Shown here piece after piece: positions 23,201 through 34,817 of a stretch of 64,000 bases of DNA (its first letter is position 1; every line of letters begins with the position of its first letter). This stretch comes from Setophaga petechia. Its lineage: Eukaryota > Chordata > Aves > Passeriformes > Parulidae. The notes below the pieces were generated by a model, which was given only the letters and a program-made list of their open reading frames with translations, was not told the origin of the DNA and did not search any database. A program made the translations under genes and the position numbers. The stretch is from contig JANCRA010000014.1 of assembly GCA_024362935.1 (NCBI GenBank), positions 7,767,258-7,831,257 on the forward strand, written 5' to 3'.

Positions 23201-25380
23201 TGTTTAACCTCCTGTTTAACTGCCCCATATTCCTTAAAGACAGATGCTTCCATCTGGAGCTGTTGGTGCCACAGCTGTGCACAAAGGATATGGTTTGATT
23301 GGAAAAATATCAGCTGAAGATCAGCTGATAAAAGTTTAGCTCCATACAAGCAGGGCTAATGCAGGATGAAAGTGCTATGTTCTCATTTTAAGTATCTTAC
23401 ATGGAGCAAAAAAACCAAACCAAACAACAACAACAGCAAAAAAGAGAGATCATTTTGCATAAGACAGAAGTGTCTACCCAAATTTCTGCTTTAACTTGAA
23501 GAGATTTCAGAAAACATAGAAGGATCTTGAAGCTCACAAGCTGAGTTGAAAGTTTAATTTCAGAAAAAGCATCACATTTTTCTTAAGCGTGCTATTCAAT
23601 CACATTTACTTTAGCTAGGACTCTGGTGCTGTCATGCTCAGTGATGAATTGTTCTCTCCTGTGATTTGGAAGAATCTTATCTCCAGGAGTCCAGGGGAGT
23701 GTGACACTGAGAAGCTGCAAGCTACAGTAAAAGCCTGGCAGGGTAGAAACGCAAAGGTCAAGCCTTGTTTATGGACCACTTTGCCCTATGTAGCTGTTCT
23801 CTTGGTAGTGTTATGCAAGCACTCAAGCAGTGAAAAGTGATGTGTGTAAGAAATTAAAAAGAATCAATCCTTAAATTCAATGCTTTAATTACCTATGGCC
23901 CACAGAAGTCAGCCTGTGTCTGGTGTGTGAGTACACAGAAACAACAGAAGGAGGGCAACCAAAACATCCCAGCACCACTGGAAAAATCAGTGAGGAAGCC
24001 AAAACTAAAGGAAAGCTCTGCTCAGGCTTTTACTACAAACACAAACATTTCAGGCTGTAACATACCTTTGACCTTCCCACTAACTTTAAATTCTCATGAG
24101 CTAAAGATAAGATTTTAGCAATGCTACTGTGTGCCCTGTACAATCAAAAGAGACCAGATCAGGCACTGGAGAACCCATCACACCCTCAGCTCCACACCTC
24201 ATCAGCTGCCCACTTGCTTTCATTCATTTGCCCCAGCTCTCCCTCTACTTTTACATAGCAAAAAACCTTGGTTGAGTAAAGGTGATCTTCAAAAATGCCA
24301 GTTAGAGGGTGAAGAGGCACTGAGACAGAGAAATCTTCCATCTGCATCTCAGCTGTTTCTCATTAGGTAAAGCTTCTTTCTGATGAGGCAGCCAGTAAGA
24401 ACCATTTTGTTAGACCACTATTAGGGGTCAATATGACATGATTTGGGTTGGAAAAGACATTCTCTCTTTTTTTCCCCCTCAAGGGATTTATAGAGTTTTA
24501 GTCCTGTATTCCTGTTTATAGGTAGCATTGGGCTTTTTCTATACTTAAGATTCTATTTTGTAGCAATATTGCTTCATTTCAGAAAGCAAGCAAATAGATT
24601 AAAAGAGGGGAGGAAAGTTGTCTGATTATAGATCCCTGTCTTCAGTTATGACTTTAACATACAAATTCACTCATGTACCTAGAGTGAAAAAGATCCCTTA
24701 TGTATACATTATTATATCCTTAAGATGAACATGTAAAGGGTTGGGTTTTTATCAGTTACTGGGCTTCAAGTAAAATTTTCCCAAGTTATCCGTTCTGGAG
24801 TGCCTAGTACTGATAGCACTGAATTTCTGTAGCAAAACTACTTCTGGCTTAGGACTGGATTGAGCTTCATGAAGAGTATGTGAGAGTGCAAAAATCAATA
24901 GCAGGAAGCCTCATATTAAAGCAAAAGATTTTATTTTCTGCTTACTCATGCTCCATTGTTGGCTATTTGTTCCCAGAAGGGCTGGGGAGTGCCACGTTCC
25001 TGAACCTGCATGTAGGAAAATCCCCATAATATTTAAAGTCTAGAAAGCAACTTCCACCTGCTGTCTACTGTAATAATGAATATGCTTTGCCCTTTCTGCT
25101 CCTGTGTGCAGATTAGATGCTGTTTTGCTATCTAAAGCGTCTGCGTGTTTCCAAGGATGCTGCAATGGGTGCTCAGTGATGCTCATTATGACTCTTAATA
25201 TTTCAAGGCTCTTGCCTCCTGCTAACCCAAGCTGGGTGTAACAAGTCTCCTGGGGATTTAGAAAGGGCAGCAAGGTGGGTTACTATGTGAAGAGTCTCCT
25301 TATGGGCTCCAGAGGGCCAAGCAAGCTCTGGAGGAGCATCACTGCTGAGCCGTGGTCCCTGCAGGGCTGTGAGATGATCG
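14280..25380. other. Gene-poor stretch: probable intron 1 or upstream of the PNP-type gene
   Basis: No exon with recognisable homology is visible in these 11 kb. ORFs are short and overlap on both strands. One minus-strand frame at 22247-22492 has protein-like composition but no family match (see rejected items). CA-rich microsatellite bits occur at about 17875-17888 and 17916-17928. A short CR1-like phrase, GATTTGGGTTGGAAAAGAC, lies near 24440. If the PNP-type gene starts in the CpG block to the right, this is its first intron. Confidence 0.5.
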
Positions 25381-26060
25381 CACCGGGCTCAAGCTCCCAG
25401 GGCGGGCGGCCCAGGGCGTCGGGAAGAAACACCCAGGGCGCTGAGAGCCCCAGCCCTGCCTCTCCAGCGGGTGGCCACACAGCCTTTCTCCTCTTTTCTT
25501 CCCGAGAAATCTGTCAGCGTTAGCGCTGGTAAGTGCAGCGCGGATAACTTCTAGCAACGCCGTCCTGCCGGGCTGCCCCGCTGCTCGGAGGCGGCTCTTC
25601 TGCTCCCTTTTCCTCGTGAGAAACAGCCGCGCTTGGGCTGCTGTTTAGGAGATGAAGCCGCGCTGCCGCCCGCCCGGCCTGCCGGAACTCAGCTGCTCCT
25701 CACCCATCCCGGCCGCGAGCCTCCCCCGCCAGGATAGCAAAGCCGGAGCGGCAAGAGCCCTCCCGGCCCGGGGCAGGGCGGTGCCCCCCGAGGAGAGGGC
25801 GTGCCGGGCGGGCGAGGGGCCGGGCTGGGCGCGCTCCCGCCGGGTAAGAGCGGGAGCGGCTCCAGGCCGCGCTGCAGCCGCGGCCTCGCGTAGGGAGCGG
25901 GCGGCGCGGGGAAGCGCCTCGGGCGGGCGCGGCGCTACGAGCAGCCGGGGCGGAGGGAGGCGGCTGGGCCGCGCTGCGGCGGTGGGCGGCAAGCGGAGCG
26001 TGGGGATGGGTGAGGAGCTGCGCGGTGGGGCGAGCCCAGAGCCCGGTCCTGGCCGGAACA
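25380..26060. promoter_or_regulatory. CMTR2: CpG-island promoter region of CMTR2, possibly bidirectional
   Basis: This block is visibly rich in GC and in CpG dinucleotides compared with the AT-rich sequence on both sides, and has no TATA box. It lies about 2 kb upstream of the CMTR2 coding exon, which begins with a splice acceptor, so at least one untranslated exon must lie upstream. Possible plus-strand donors are GCTG|GTAAGT near 25529, CGG|GTAAGA near 25844 and ATGG|GTGAGG near 26010; I cannot choose among them. The PNP-type gene runs away on the other strand, so the island could drive both. ORFs through this block reflect GC-richness only. Confidence 0.7.
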
Positions 26061-26170
26061 AGTCTGGAAATGAAGATGAAAAAGCAGGCGCTTGCCTGTG
26101 CTTGCTGTGTGCTGAGTGAGCTTGGATTTAGGGTTGAGCTTTGTTGGTATTTTGGCTGGGGCAGCTCTGG

Positions 26171-26560
26171 GACAGGCTAAGAGAGCTGGCGTTGTTCAGC
26201 CTTGCAGAACGCGCTGGGGAGCTCTTAGAGCCCCTTCCAGTACTTAAAGGAGACTTATATGAGAGTAACTTTTTACGTGGGCAGACAGTGGTGGGGCAAG
26301 GGGGAATGCTGTTAAACGAAAAAAGGAGAGTTTTAGTTTGGATATAAGGAAGAAATTCTTCCCCGTGAGGGTGGTAAGGGCCTGGTACAGGTTTTCCAGA
26401 GAAGCTGTGGATTCCCCATCCCTGGAAATGTCCAAGGTCAGGACATGGATGGAGGTCTGAGCAGCCTGGTCTAGTGGAAGGTATCCCTTACCTATGGCAG
26501 GAGGTTTGGGATGAGATGGTGTTTAAGGCCTCTTCCAAACCTCTTCCATGAATAACTGGG
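26171..26560 (+). mobile_element. CR1 LINE 3' portion in CMTR2 5' region
   Basis: This is the longest CR1 copy in the window, in sense orientation. Landmarks in order: GAGAGCTGGCGTTGTTCAGC, CCCCTTCCAGTACTTAAAGG, GATATAAGGAAGAAATTC, GAGGGTGGTAAGGGCCTGG, AGAGAAGCTGTGGATTCCCC, CCTGGTCTAGTGGAAGGT, and GGCCTCTTCCAAACC near the end. The 5' end is truncated and the terminal short repeat is decayed. It lies just downstream of the CpG island, in the presumed first intron of CMTR2. Confidence 0.9.
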
Positions 26561-28046
26561 GTGAGGTGTAATTAAAACCCCATACTCATAGTTGCTGTTT
26601 AAAATGAAATATACTAGAGAAGGGCACAATAGTCGGTGTTTTTCCCAGTTTTCCTCTTTACCCAGAACATCCTACAAGAAAGGATGAGATTAAAGCCAGA
26701 GCCCACCTGCATAGAGGATAATGAAATTAAACATGCCTGTTGAAAAGCCTTAAGCTGAGGAAAGGCAAGATGAAACCTCAGCTATGTGTATGACCATGTG
26801 CCTCTCTTTTCCTCTGAGGGCTGATGGTGATGAGGACAAACAGATGTGGGCTGTGGCCTGAGATGCTGCATGGGTTTGAGGGGAAGAGTAAAGTGCTGAG
26901 GGTGGCCCTTGTTTCCAAACTTTCTCAGCTCTTTCAGTTTTAATCCAATATTTTCTCAAACTCTGTTGTTATGTAACACTTAAGGTCATTATATTTTGTG
27001 TTTGTGGGAAGGGGACGGCTTGAGGGATGGTTAAAGAGATAGGCTGAGAGATTTCCTATCTCGGGTGGTAATTTTGATTGAATTATTTTGCTTAAATGAA
27101 CATTTTAGTTTGGAATAAATTGCTGGCTGGCTGATTTCTGGTTAGTGCCTGTCAGTTGTGCGCTGTGTGCTTTGTGCTGAGCGGTGGAGCAGATTGCAGC
27201 AGCCTTGTCAGCTCTGTGTGGAGTGCGCTCGTGTTTGTTGGCCTTTACCCACTGCACTTAGCACTGCTTTCTTCTTTAACATCAAGCACGTATTCCCATT
27301 GACCACAGCTGCAACCAAGTCCTCAGGTTTATCACAGTTTTTCAGTCATTAAAGGAAGGCATAAGGGTTTGCAGTCATCTGCAGAGAGCAGTAATGCTGA
27401 GCAGAGGAAGGGAAGGGTTTTGCTCACTGGCTGATGTCCAGCATCCCTCCAGAGCACTTCAGCTGAGGGGCAGTTCTTGAGGGTGCCAATGAGGGCTACC
27501 CCAGCATTACATGGGGTCTGGTGGAAGAGGTGGGAGGGTTGTTCCTGCTTGGGAAATTGGAGAAGCAGCAGCTGTGCTCCCTCTCAAAGATGCCTTTGCT
27601 TGTGCCTCCCCACCCTCCATACTTAGAGCTCTCAGATAAGCCCTGCCATCATCAGATGATAACGTTTCTAGGCCACTTGCAGAATTTGGAGAGCTTGTGG
27701 TGTATTCTCTTTTGTGACTGAGAGAGATATTTGTATTTAAGTGTTTAGATCCATACAGTGAGCAGAATATTCAGAGTCAGTGAAGGGCTAAGCACCAGCA
27801 AACTCTTCTTCACTTGCTGTGTAAATAGCAAGCAGGGCAATTGAACTGGTGAACCTCCTGATTTTCAAATGACTTTATTCAGGGTAGCCCTCATTTACAT
27901 TCCTCATTGGTGCATGAAGCATTTACCTCTGTTCTAGAATACAGCTTTTAAGCAGGACGCATTTTAATTTTTTATAAAAAGCTTTTCCTATTTCTGTACT
28001 GGTGTGATTGGAATGACATGGTTTCTTCTCCCCTGATGTTGTCCAG

Positions 28047-28065
28047 GTTGTGAGTCCACCCAAGA
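28047..28065 (+). other. CMTR2: CMTR2 5'UTR remainder at start of the coding exon
   Basis: A splice acceptor (CCCCTGATGTTGTCCAG, ending 28046) precedes the start codon by 19 bases. The leader is therefore joined from an upstream exon, presumably in the CpG island. The whole coding sequence then lies in one exon, as in mammalian CMTR2. Confidence 0.75.
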
Positions 28066-30360
28066 ATGGATAAATGTAAGCAGCCTTATGTTAACCAGAA
28101 GACCAGCCTTGAAAAGTTCAGTCCTGAAATTCTTTCTGAAATTGAGAAGCTCTTTGAGAAAAAGTTTACTTACACTAAGCCACTGAATGATGAATGGAAA
28201 CTGCCAGATCCCAGCAATGCTTTTACATCTGATCATGTGGAATTTCACTCACTCCTGGCTCTGAAAGACTCAATGAATGAAGTGAAGAACCAACTGAGTG
28301 ATAAGAACCTGGAGGATTGGCATCAGCACACCTCATTTACCAATAAAGCAGGGAAAATAATATCTCATGTGAAGAAATCTGTGAATGCTGAGCTCTGTAC
28401 CCAGGCATGGTGCAAATTTCATGAGATCCTGTGCAGTTTTTCTCTTCTCCCAGAAGAAGCTCTTCAAGATGGAGAACTGAATTCTGTCCATCTCTGTGAA
28501 GCACCTGGAGCTTTTATAGCCAGCCTTAACCACTTCTTGAGGTCCCACCATGTCCCCTGCCACTGGAATTGGGTAGCAAATACTCTAAACCCTTATCATG
28601 AAGCCAATGACATCCTTATGATGATCATGGACGACCGTCTGATAGCAAACACGTTACCTTGGTGGTACTTTGGCCCAGATAACACTGGGGATGTGATGAC
28701 ATTAAGACATCTAACAGGACTTCAGAGCTTTGTGAGCAATATGACCACAGTCCACTTGGTAACTGCTGATGGCAGCTTTGATTGCCAGGGGAATCCAGGT
28801 GAGCAGGAAGCTCTTGTCTCACCCCTTCATTACTGTGAAACAGTCACTGCTTTAATGATCCTGGGCACTGGAGGATCCTTTGTTTTGAAGATGTTCACTC
28901 TGTTTGAGCACTGTTCTATCAACCTGCTCTTTCTGCTAAACTGCTCTTTTGAGGAGGTCCATGTCTTTAAACCAGCCACCAGCAAAGCTGGAAACTCAGA
29001 GGCCTACGTGGTTTGCCTTCGCTATATGGGCAGAGAAAGCCTTAATCTGCTTCTTCCTAAAATGACACAGAACTTTGGAACAGAAACGGTCAACAAAGCT
29101 CTCTTCTCCCAGCATACACTTCCAGAATCATTCCTTAAAACACATGAAGAGTGTTGCATGTTCTTCTACAAGTACCAGGTAGAAACTATCTCTGAGAATA
29201 TCCGTCTTTTTGAGCGCATGGAAGAAGCAGAGCAGGTGAAACTGAACAAGTTAAGAGACTGTGCAGTAGAGTTCTTCATGCAAAAGTTCCACCTGAAACC
29301 CATTGGCAGAAATAACTGGCTTGTCAAGAAATCACAGGCTGGTTGCAGCATGAATGCAAAATGGTTTGGGCAAAGAAACAAATATTTTAGTACATACAAT
29401 GAAAGGAAAATGATGGAAACCCTGACATGGAATGATAAAGTGGCAAAGGGCTATTTTAATCACTGGGCTGAGGAACATAGTTTAAATAATGCTGGGAACA
29501 TGTGTGTCCTGGAAGGATCATTTTCTAACCTTGAATGTAGCTTTTGGTACATTTTGGAAGGAAAAAGATTGCCCAGAGTAAAGTGTTCTCCATTTTGTGA
29601 TGTTCAGGTCTTAGAAAATCTTAATGAAGCTGTGAAGGAGTTGGGTGGGGGGAGGCTGAAAAGCAGATCAATGCTGCAGCCTTGTCACTCTTGTGAAGTT
29701 CTTCCTGGGGAACTCATACTGGCAAAAGTGTCTGATCTTTCCAGGTGCCATCAGGAAGTCCTAAATGAAAGTTGTAGTGACCAATTCAAGTGCCTCGTGG
29801 TGGGTTTTCCCACCCTGTGTGACACAGAAAGCCAGCCCAGCATGGACATAAAGCCCATGGACGCAGCCACACTGCTGACTTTCAGCTTCTCTTTGCTGTA
29901 TGATGGCGAACCAAAGTACCAGCAGCAGCTTTTGGAGTGTGTTCTGCATTCCTTGGCACAGCTGGCAGCAGGAGATGCCTTGGTTTTGCCTGTTCTCTCC
30001 TGCCTGACACGTTTCACGGCTGGCCTGGTCTTCATCCTGCACTGCTGCTTCCGGAGCGTGGCGTTCGCGTGCCCGACCTCGCGGGAGCCCCTGCGGAGCG
30101 GCGCCGCTCTGCTCTGCGTCGGCTTCCGAGGCCTCCCCGCGCCCGTGCTGGAGTACCTGCAGCACCTGAATGCTCTCATGAGCTCTTTGCTGGACACAGA
30201 CTCTCCCCAGCAGGTTCTGCAGTTCGTGCCCATGGAGATTCTCCTCCAGGGCAAGCTGTTGGAGTTTCTGTGGGATTTAAACACGGCCATTGCAAAGAGA
30301 CAGCTCCACCTGATCGTGCAAGCTCAGCAGCAGCGAATGACTAGTGACATTCCACTTTAA
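28066..30360 (+). CDS. CMTR2: CMTR2, cap-specific mRNA (nucleoside-2'-O-)-methyltransferase 2
   Basis: The enzyme transfers a methyl group from S-adenosylmethionine to the ribose 2'-O of the second transcribed nucleotide of capped mRNA and snRNA (cap2). The ORF has 764 residues, close to the 770 of human CMTR2, and is uninterrupted. The Rossmann-fold RrmJ/FtsJ-type domain spans about residues 100-330. The SAM loop HLCEAPGAF is at 142-150, and the catalytic triad Lys117 (AWCKFHEI), Asp235 (TADGSFD) and Lys275 (FVLKMF) sits at exactly the human positions. The C-terminal half, about 420-750, corresponds to the second, non-catalytic methyltransferase-like domain. The ATG at 28066 aligns with the human start. 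Codon use is ordinary except for a very GC-rich patch at about 30055-30160. A 3'UTR of about 1.25 kb follows. Confidence 0.97.
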   Translation: MDKCKQPYVNQKTSLEKFSPEILSEIEKLFEKKFTYTKPLNDEWKLPDPSNAFTSDHVEFHSLLALKDSMNEVKNQLSDKNLEDWHQHTSFTNKAGKIISHVKKSVNAELCTQAWCKFHEILCSFSLLPEEALQDGELNSVHLCEAPGAFIASLNHFLRSHHVPCHWNWVANTLNPYHEANDILMMIMDDRLIANTLPWWYFGPDNTGDVMTLRHLTGLQSFVSNMTTVHLVTADGSFDCQGNPGEQEALVSPLHYCETVTALMILGTGGSFVLKMFTLFEHCSINLLFLLNCSFEEVHVFKPATSKAGNSEAYVVCLRYMGRESLNLLLPKMTQNFGTETVNKALFSQHTLPESFLKTHEECCMFFYKYQVETISENIRLFERMEEAEQVKLNKLRDCAVEFFMQKFHLKPIGRNNWLVKKSQAGCSMNAKWFGQRNKYFSTYNERKMMETLTWNDKVAKGYFNHWAEEHSLNNAGNMCVLEGSFSNLECSFWYILEGKRLPRVKCSPFCDVQVLENLNEAVKELGGGRLKSRSMLQPCHSCEVLPGELILAKVSDLSRCHQEVLNESCSDQFKCLVVGFPTLCDTESQPSMDIKPMDAATLLTFSFSLLYDGEPKYQQQLLECVLHSLAQLAAGDALVLPVLSCLTRFTAGLVFILHCCFRSVAFACPTSREPLRSGAALLCVGFRGLPAPVLEYLQHLNALMSSLLDTDSPQQVLQFVPMEILLQGKLLEFLWDLNTAIAKRQLHLIVQAQQQRMTSDIPL

Positions 30361-31640
30361 AATAATTCTAGAACTGTGCGAGTTGCTGCTGCTAGACCTT
30401 GTTTCACAGGCAGGCAGAAGGTGTTAAAAACATTGTTAATGTGAAGGTAACATTAATGCAAAACTGGTGTGACATTGAGGGTGCTGGCAGGATGTTTTGA
30501 ATCCTAGGTGCACCATATTGTATGTGTAGGAAATAGGAGATAAGAAAGCCAGACCTTGATTTCTGGCCACTGAGCTGGGTGTTTTAGGATGCAGAATAAC
30601 CTAGAATCTTTGATTCAGTGAAAGCAAGGGCTGACAAGTGAACATAAGCCTCAAAGCCTCCTGTTACCATTCCTAAAAACTGTCTTTTGACATCCTTTTA
30701 ATTTATAGTTGGTTTAATTCTTAATGGTGACGTGGAGGGAATCCTGTGTAACTTGCCTTACCATTTTGGATGGTATGAAGGGGAGGTGGTTATGGGTATG
30801 TGTCCCTATTTACCATTCTTAAACAAGAGCCTCTGAATTTTCACCTCGTAGCCTTTGAATATCAGCCTCTTCTTTAGCACTAGAGTGAGTGAGGACTGAG
30901 ATGAAAATTTCCTTGCCAAAGCCTGATAATGGTTTCTCCATCTCATTCTTGCAGCTGTTTTGTGAATGCCATGCTGATATCCTGAGTTCCAGTTCTTTGT
31001 GCACTTCAGTCACTTGACAGAAGGATCAAATGAAGCTGTTTATGCCAGAGAAGTGCTCAGCCTCTGGCTGTTCATTGCTTACTCTTCAGGCAATAATTTG
31101 GATTGCCATCAAGCCCTCTCTTGTGACTTCTTACGGGTCCAAAGCTGAGCTCAATTCTCAAGAATGAAATTTGCTAAAAGAATTAGCCAGTGGCTGTAGA
31201 CACTTAGGCTTGTAACAAGCAGAGCCTTTAGGAGACATTTAAATGCAGGAAACTTCCACCAGCCATGAGAGGCTCATAACATGCAGTTGCTGGGATTTGC
31301 CAGCTTTTCCATGCTAAAAATCCTTAAAACAAAGGCTTTGAAGTGTTACCACCTGAACAAACAGTTCACCAGTTGTGTGCTACCTTTCTTGTGCACACAA
31401 GTGTGTGAGAGCCCTCTGGGTTGTACAGCCATGAAGCTTTTGTGTTGTAAGTAATCAATGTGTGCTTTTGGTGTGAAGGATGCATATATTTTTGAAGTAG
31501 AAGCAAATATGTTGATTTACATTGCTGTTGTATATTTTTATTTTATTGACAAATGTTGAAAGTGTTAAAAGACTTTTTTTTAAAAAAAAAAGGGAAAACA
31601 ACTGCTGTTTGGAGAAAATAAAGCCTTTTATTTTAGGTTT
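30361..31640 (+). other. CMTR2: CMTR2 3'UTR
   Basis: The AT-rich non-coding sequence after the TAA stop runs to a strong poly(A) signal at 31617. No competing AATAAA followed by a GU-rich element was noted earlier. Just before the signal, runs of T and A (about 31573-31592) could form a short hairpin. The exact cleavage site is inferred. Confidence 0.65.
31617..31622 (+). terminator. CMTR2: Poly(A) signal AATAAA of CMTR2
   Basis: AATAAA occurs in GGAGAAAATAAAGCC and is followed within about 30 bases by a GT-rich stretch (CAGTGTTGTTGTTTAC). This is the classic arrangement for cleavage and polyadenylation near 31640. Confidence 0.8.
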
Positions 31641-33271
31641 TCAGTGTTGTTGTTTACATGTTTCTTTACCAAATATGGAAGAAATCAATGAAATGCAGAA
31701 GGGGAGTCTGGGAAGGTTTAAATGTCTTTTGGGGTTTTTTTGTTTTTTTGGTTTTTTTTTAGCCAAGCTTTCCTTATCTTGTCATTTATCCATTCTTTCT
31801 TGAGTGAAGGGTATAGTTGTCTTCATTTCTCTCTAACTTTAACTTTGGAGTATATCAGCTTAGAGAGGCTGCACTTGCAGATGTGGTCAGAGCAGTGGAG
31901 GAGGCCTGCACAGAGTTCCCTTGGCCTTGTCACTGAGCCTGACAATCTATGTCCCTCTGTGGTTCTTGTAACTCTTAGCAGCAAGGATTTTGTCTTAAGG
32001 ATCTTCAGTTTCTCCTGGCTGTGACAACTGCTCAGGTAGGAGGAGGTTGTTATACACTGTAATTTTGTCTGCAAAGTCTATTATTTATTCTCATCCTAAT
32101 TGCTTGCCTGCACCGAGGGGTGTGATTGAGAAAAAGCTGTGTGCCTTATTCCTCAGGGCTGGCTCTGCTGCACTGCCAGGGGTTCCAGGGGATTGTCTTT
32201 GGGTTGGCTGTCCAGTTTGTCTGGAGAACTGTCTGCTAACTCATTTTGATTGCAATTATTAATGCTAATGTGTTTTTCCCATTGCCTTTCTCTTTGGAAG
32301 TAAGCAGCAAATTAGAGAGCTGGGGAAGATCAGTCTTTGTCCTAGAGGTGTGAGATGACACAGGAAATGGATCCTGTTCTGATACCTTCATTTCTGTACA
32401 GCTAGTGGTGATTCTTGGGGAAATCTTTATGCAAGAAGTGGAGTTGAATGGATGCAGAACTGCATGACAGCCTTACCTCTCTTGGTTTTAGTGAAGCTGA
32501 AAACTTTGGTTGTTAATGTCAAAATGTTCTTCAGGCGACATGAGGACTTTGGAAGCGTCCTTGAAGCAAGAGACTGGGTTGGAAGTGCTTGTTATGGGGA
32601 TTGTCAGGTTGATTTTGGTGGAAATATTGTTTAATGGGTTTATGGTTTTACTTTATTACAGGGAAATGTAAATGCTTAGAATTGTATTCAAGCTTATAAA
32701 AAGTTTTATGGAATATTTGCATTCCCAATATAACAGTATAAAAACAGTGCCTAAAGACATGAAATGGCAGATTGGAAAGTAAAGGGAAAATATGGATGTC
32801 TTCATTTTGCTGCTACAGACCTTAAAAGATGCATATGCAACTTCTTCAGTCCTTAAAGTCAATTTATACACTGCATTATTTAGATTATGCATCTTATTTG
32901 AATTTTGATAGATCTTAATATGCTAGCATGCCTGGCAGTTTTTTGAGTTCAAATAGTTGGTGTTGAAAGCAAAGACAAAGCACTGAGCCCAAAGCAAATT
33001 AGCTTTCTCCCTGGCTGAACAGCTATTTAACAAATGTCCTTTTTCTGTCTTGTGTCAGGTCCTCTGGGTCCCCCATCGAGACTGGGGAGATGAAATTTTA
33101 CCTGTAATGCAACTTGCACTAGAGCACCACAGTTAATGGCTCCTTTTATTAAAACAATAATGTGAAATTGTATATTAAAACAATATTTTTTCCTCTGTAG
33201 GAGACTTGAAGAGATTTATTGAAGTGCATTTTCATAGTGCTTTACTAAATGGGGATGACTCGCTTGTTAAA

Positions 33272-33361
33272 GAATTGATTTATCTAAATTGGGGGATAGC
33301 AGGGAGAAGTGCCTGTCACTTGCTGGTGAATTGATTTGTTTAGATTGGGGGATAGCAGGGT
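33272..33361. repeat. Imperfect tandem duplication, period about 56 bp
   Basis: GAATTGATTTATCTAAATTG plus GGGGATAGCAGGG is repeated about 56 bases later as GAATTGATTTGTTTAGATTG plus GGGGATAGCAGGG, with three substitutions in about 33 bases. It looks like an old local duplication. Confidence 0.8.
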
Positions 33362-34778
33362 GAAAGTGAATCAATATTCAAAACTTATTTGTTGCTGAAG
33401 CCAGAGATCATTATCTGGGTATCAGAGAGATGAATGAGCAAATGCTGCCTGATATAAATGAAAGCTCATGCCGAGGTAGCTCCAGGTCCTCAGCTGTCAG
33501 GTACCTGTGCCTCAAAACAATGACCCTGTAGCCAGTGGGTAATGAAACCTCAATTAAGACTAAGGAATAAAGGGACTATGGTGAAGTGCCTTAATTTAAG
33601 TCTCTAGAGGGTTAAGGTGATTAAATACTTGCTTTATAATCAGTTGACTGCCCCAGGTTGATGACAGAGCACAACTCAACACCATTGAGTTGAAATGTAA
33701 TGAAATCTGTCTTGGGGTCACAATTAAACCTAATTCCAAAGTGGCTGCTGAATAGCTGCATGTCCCCACAAATAATGGTGTGCTCTGACAGATGAGTGCT
33801 CAGCAGAGGAGTGTGGGGCCATCAGAATTGTGTGAGTCCTCTGAGCAGCTCCCTGCCTCCACTGCTGCAGGGATGCTGATGGTCCCCAGCCATGCAGCTG
33901 GAGCTGTGCAGACAGCAGGAGAGCCCTGCGTGCAGTGGATCAGTAGCACAGGATGTCTTTGGGGTTAGTGTACCTGGGGCTGGGATGGCTGTGGGATTCC
34001 TGGCTGGTGGGAATGGTGATTCTTGGGAGCACAAGCTTGTTGTCACACCTGAAAACCACACAGCAGCTCTTTGCACTGGCATTGAGTGTTAGCACAAACC
34101 TGGATCCAGCTAATGCATTGGGAATTAAAGGAAAGCTAGTTCAAAAGCTTTCTTTTGCTCTTTGGGAACACTAGAGAAGCTGGTCCACACCTAGGATGAG
34201 CTTGCACTTTTTGTGGAAGCACCAGAGGAGCTGGTGTTTAATAATTGTCAGCGCTATGGTCTTAACTATAAATCACAAAGTAACTGATTTCAGGATGTTA
34301 ACAAAATTTAGATTTATGGAGAAGTTCAGTTATGCTTAAGATGCATAGTTAATAGTGCTGGCACTGAATAAAACCCAAATTAACTTTGTTTCCATTATGA
34401 AACAGGGTAGTATTAGCCCATAAATTTATATTCATATAAGTAGTTTGGCTCTTAATTATGTGAGTAGCTTTGTGGAAGTTCTGTGCTTGAAAATTGTTTT
34501 CAGACTTGGAAACCTGTTCAAAGCTCTGGATATTGTCCAACTTTCAATTCCCAGCAGTATTGCTGTGCTGTGTGCAAAAACTTGAGACAGACTCTGACTG
34601 GATTTGCTCAGACTTTTTGGAGGGAAGAGTTTGAGTAGGAAATGGATTAAACTCAAATGTGAATTCCTCTGACTTGTTCCTCACTAGATTACAGAGGGGA
34701 CAGGCAGGACAGCCACTGCTTGGCTGGATGGTGGGACAGTGGGATTTACCGAAAGGGAGCCAGAACAGAAGTTACAAA

Positions 34779-34817
34779 TGTAAATTGTATAAATTTACAA
34801 ATGTACAATTGTAAATT
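34779..34817. repeat. Two overlapping inverted repeats (AT-rich palindrome)
   Basis: TGTAAATT (34779-34786) pairs with AATTTACA (34792-34799) across the 5-base spacer GTATA. The right arm is reused: AATTTACAA (34792-34800) pairs with TTGTAAATT (34809-34817) across 8 bases. All pairs are perfect Watson-Crick matches. The middle arm can therefore form either of two mutually exclusive hairpins. Confidence 0.85.

Noticed and set aside
24430..24460. Possible CR1 tail (GATTTGGGTTGGAAAAGAC)
   Set aside because: Only about 20 bases match the remembered consensus, so it is too short to annotate as an element.
25990..26015. ATGGGTGAGGAGC at about 26006 (plus) and the near mirror GGGATGGGTGAGGAGC on the minus strand at about 25700, as the PNP first exon
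   Set aside because: The minus-strand ATGG|GTGAGG would leave one base, but exon 2 of the PNP-type gene needs two, so the join would be out of frame.
25645..26119. Overlapping plus- and minus-strand ORFs of 138-155 residues in the CpG island
   Set aside because: Long open frames on both strands are expected where stop codons are rare because of GC-richness. Ala/Arg/Pro/Gly-rich with no recognisable fold.
26571..26583. Minus-strand ATG-AGT-ATG-GG followed by GT as the 11-nt PNP exon 1
   Set aside because: The length and phase fit, but the donor (GTTTTA) is poor, and the site lies on the far side of the CpG island in unremarkable sequence.
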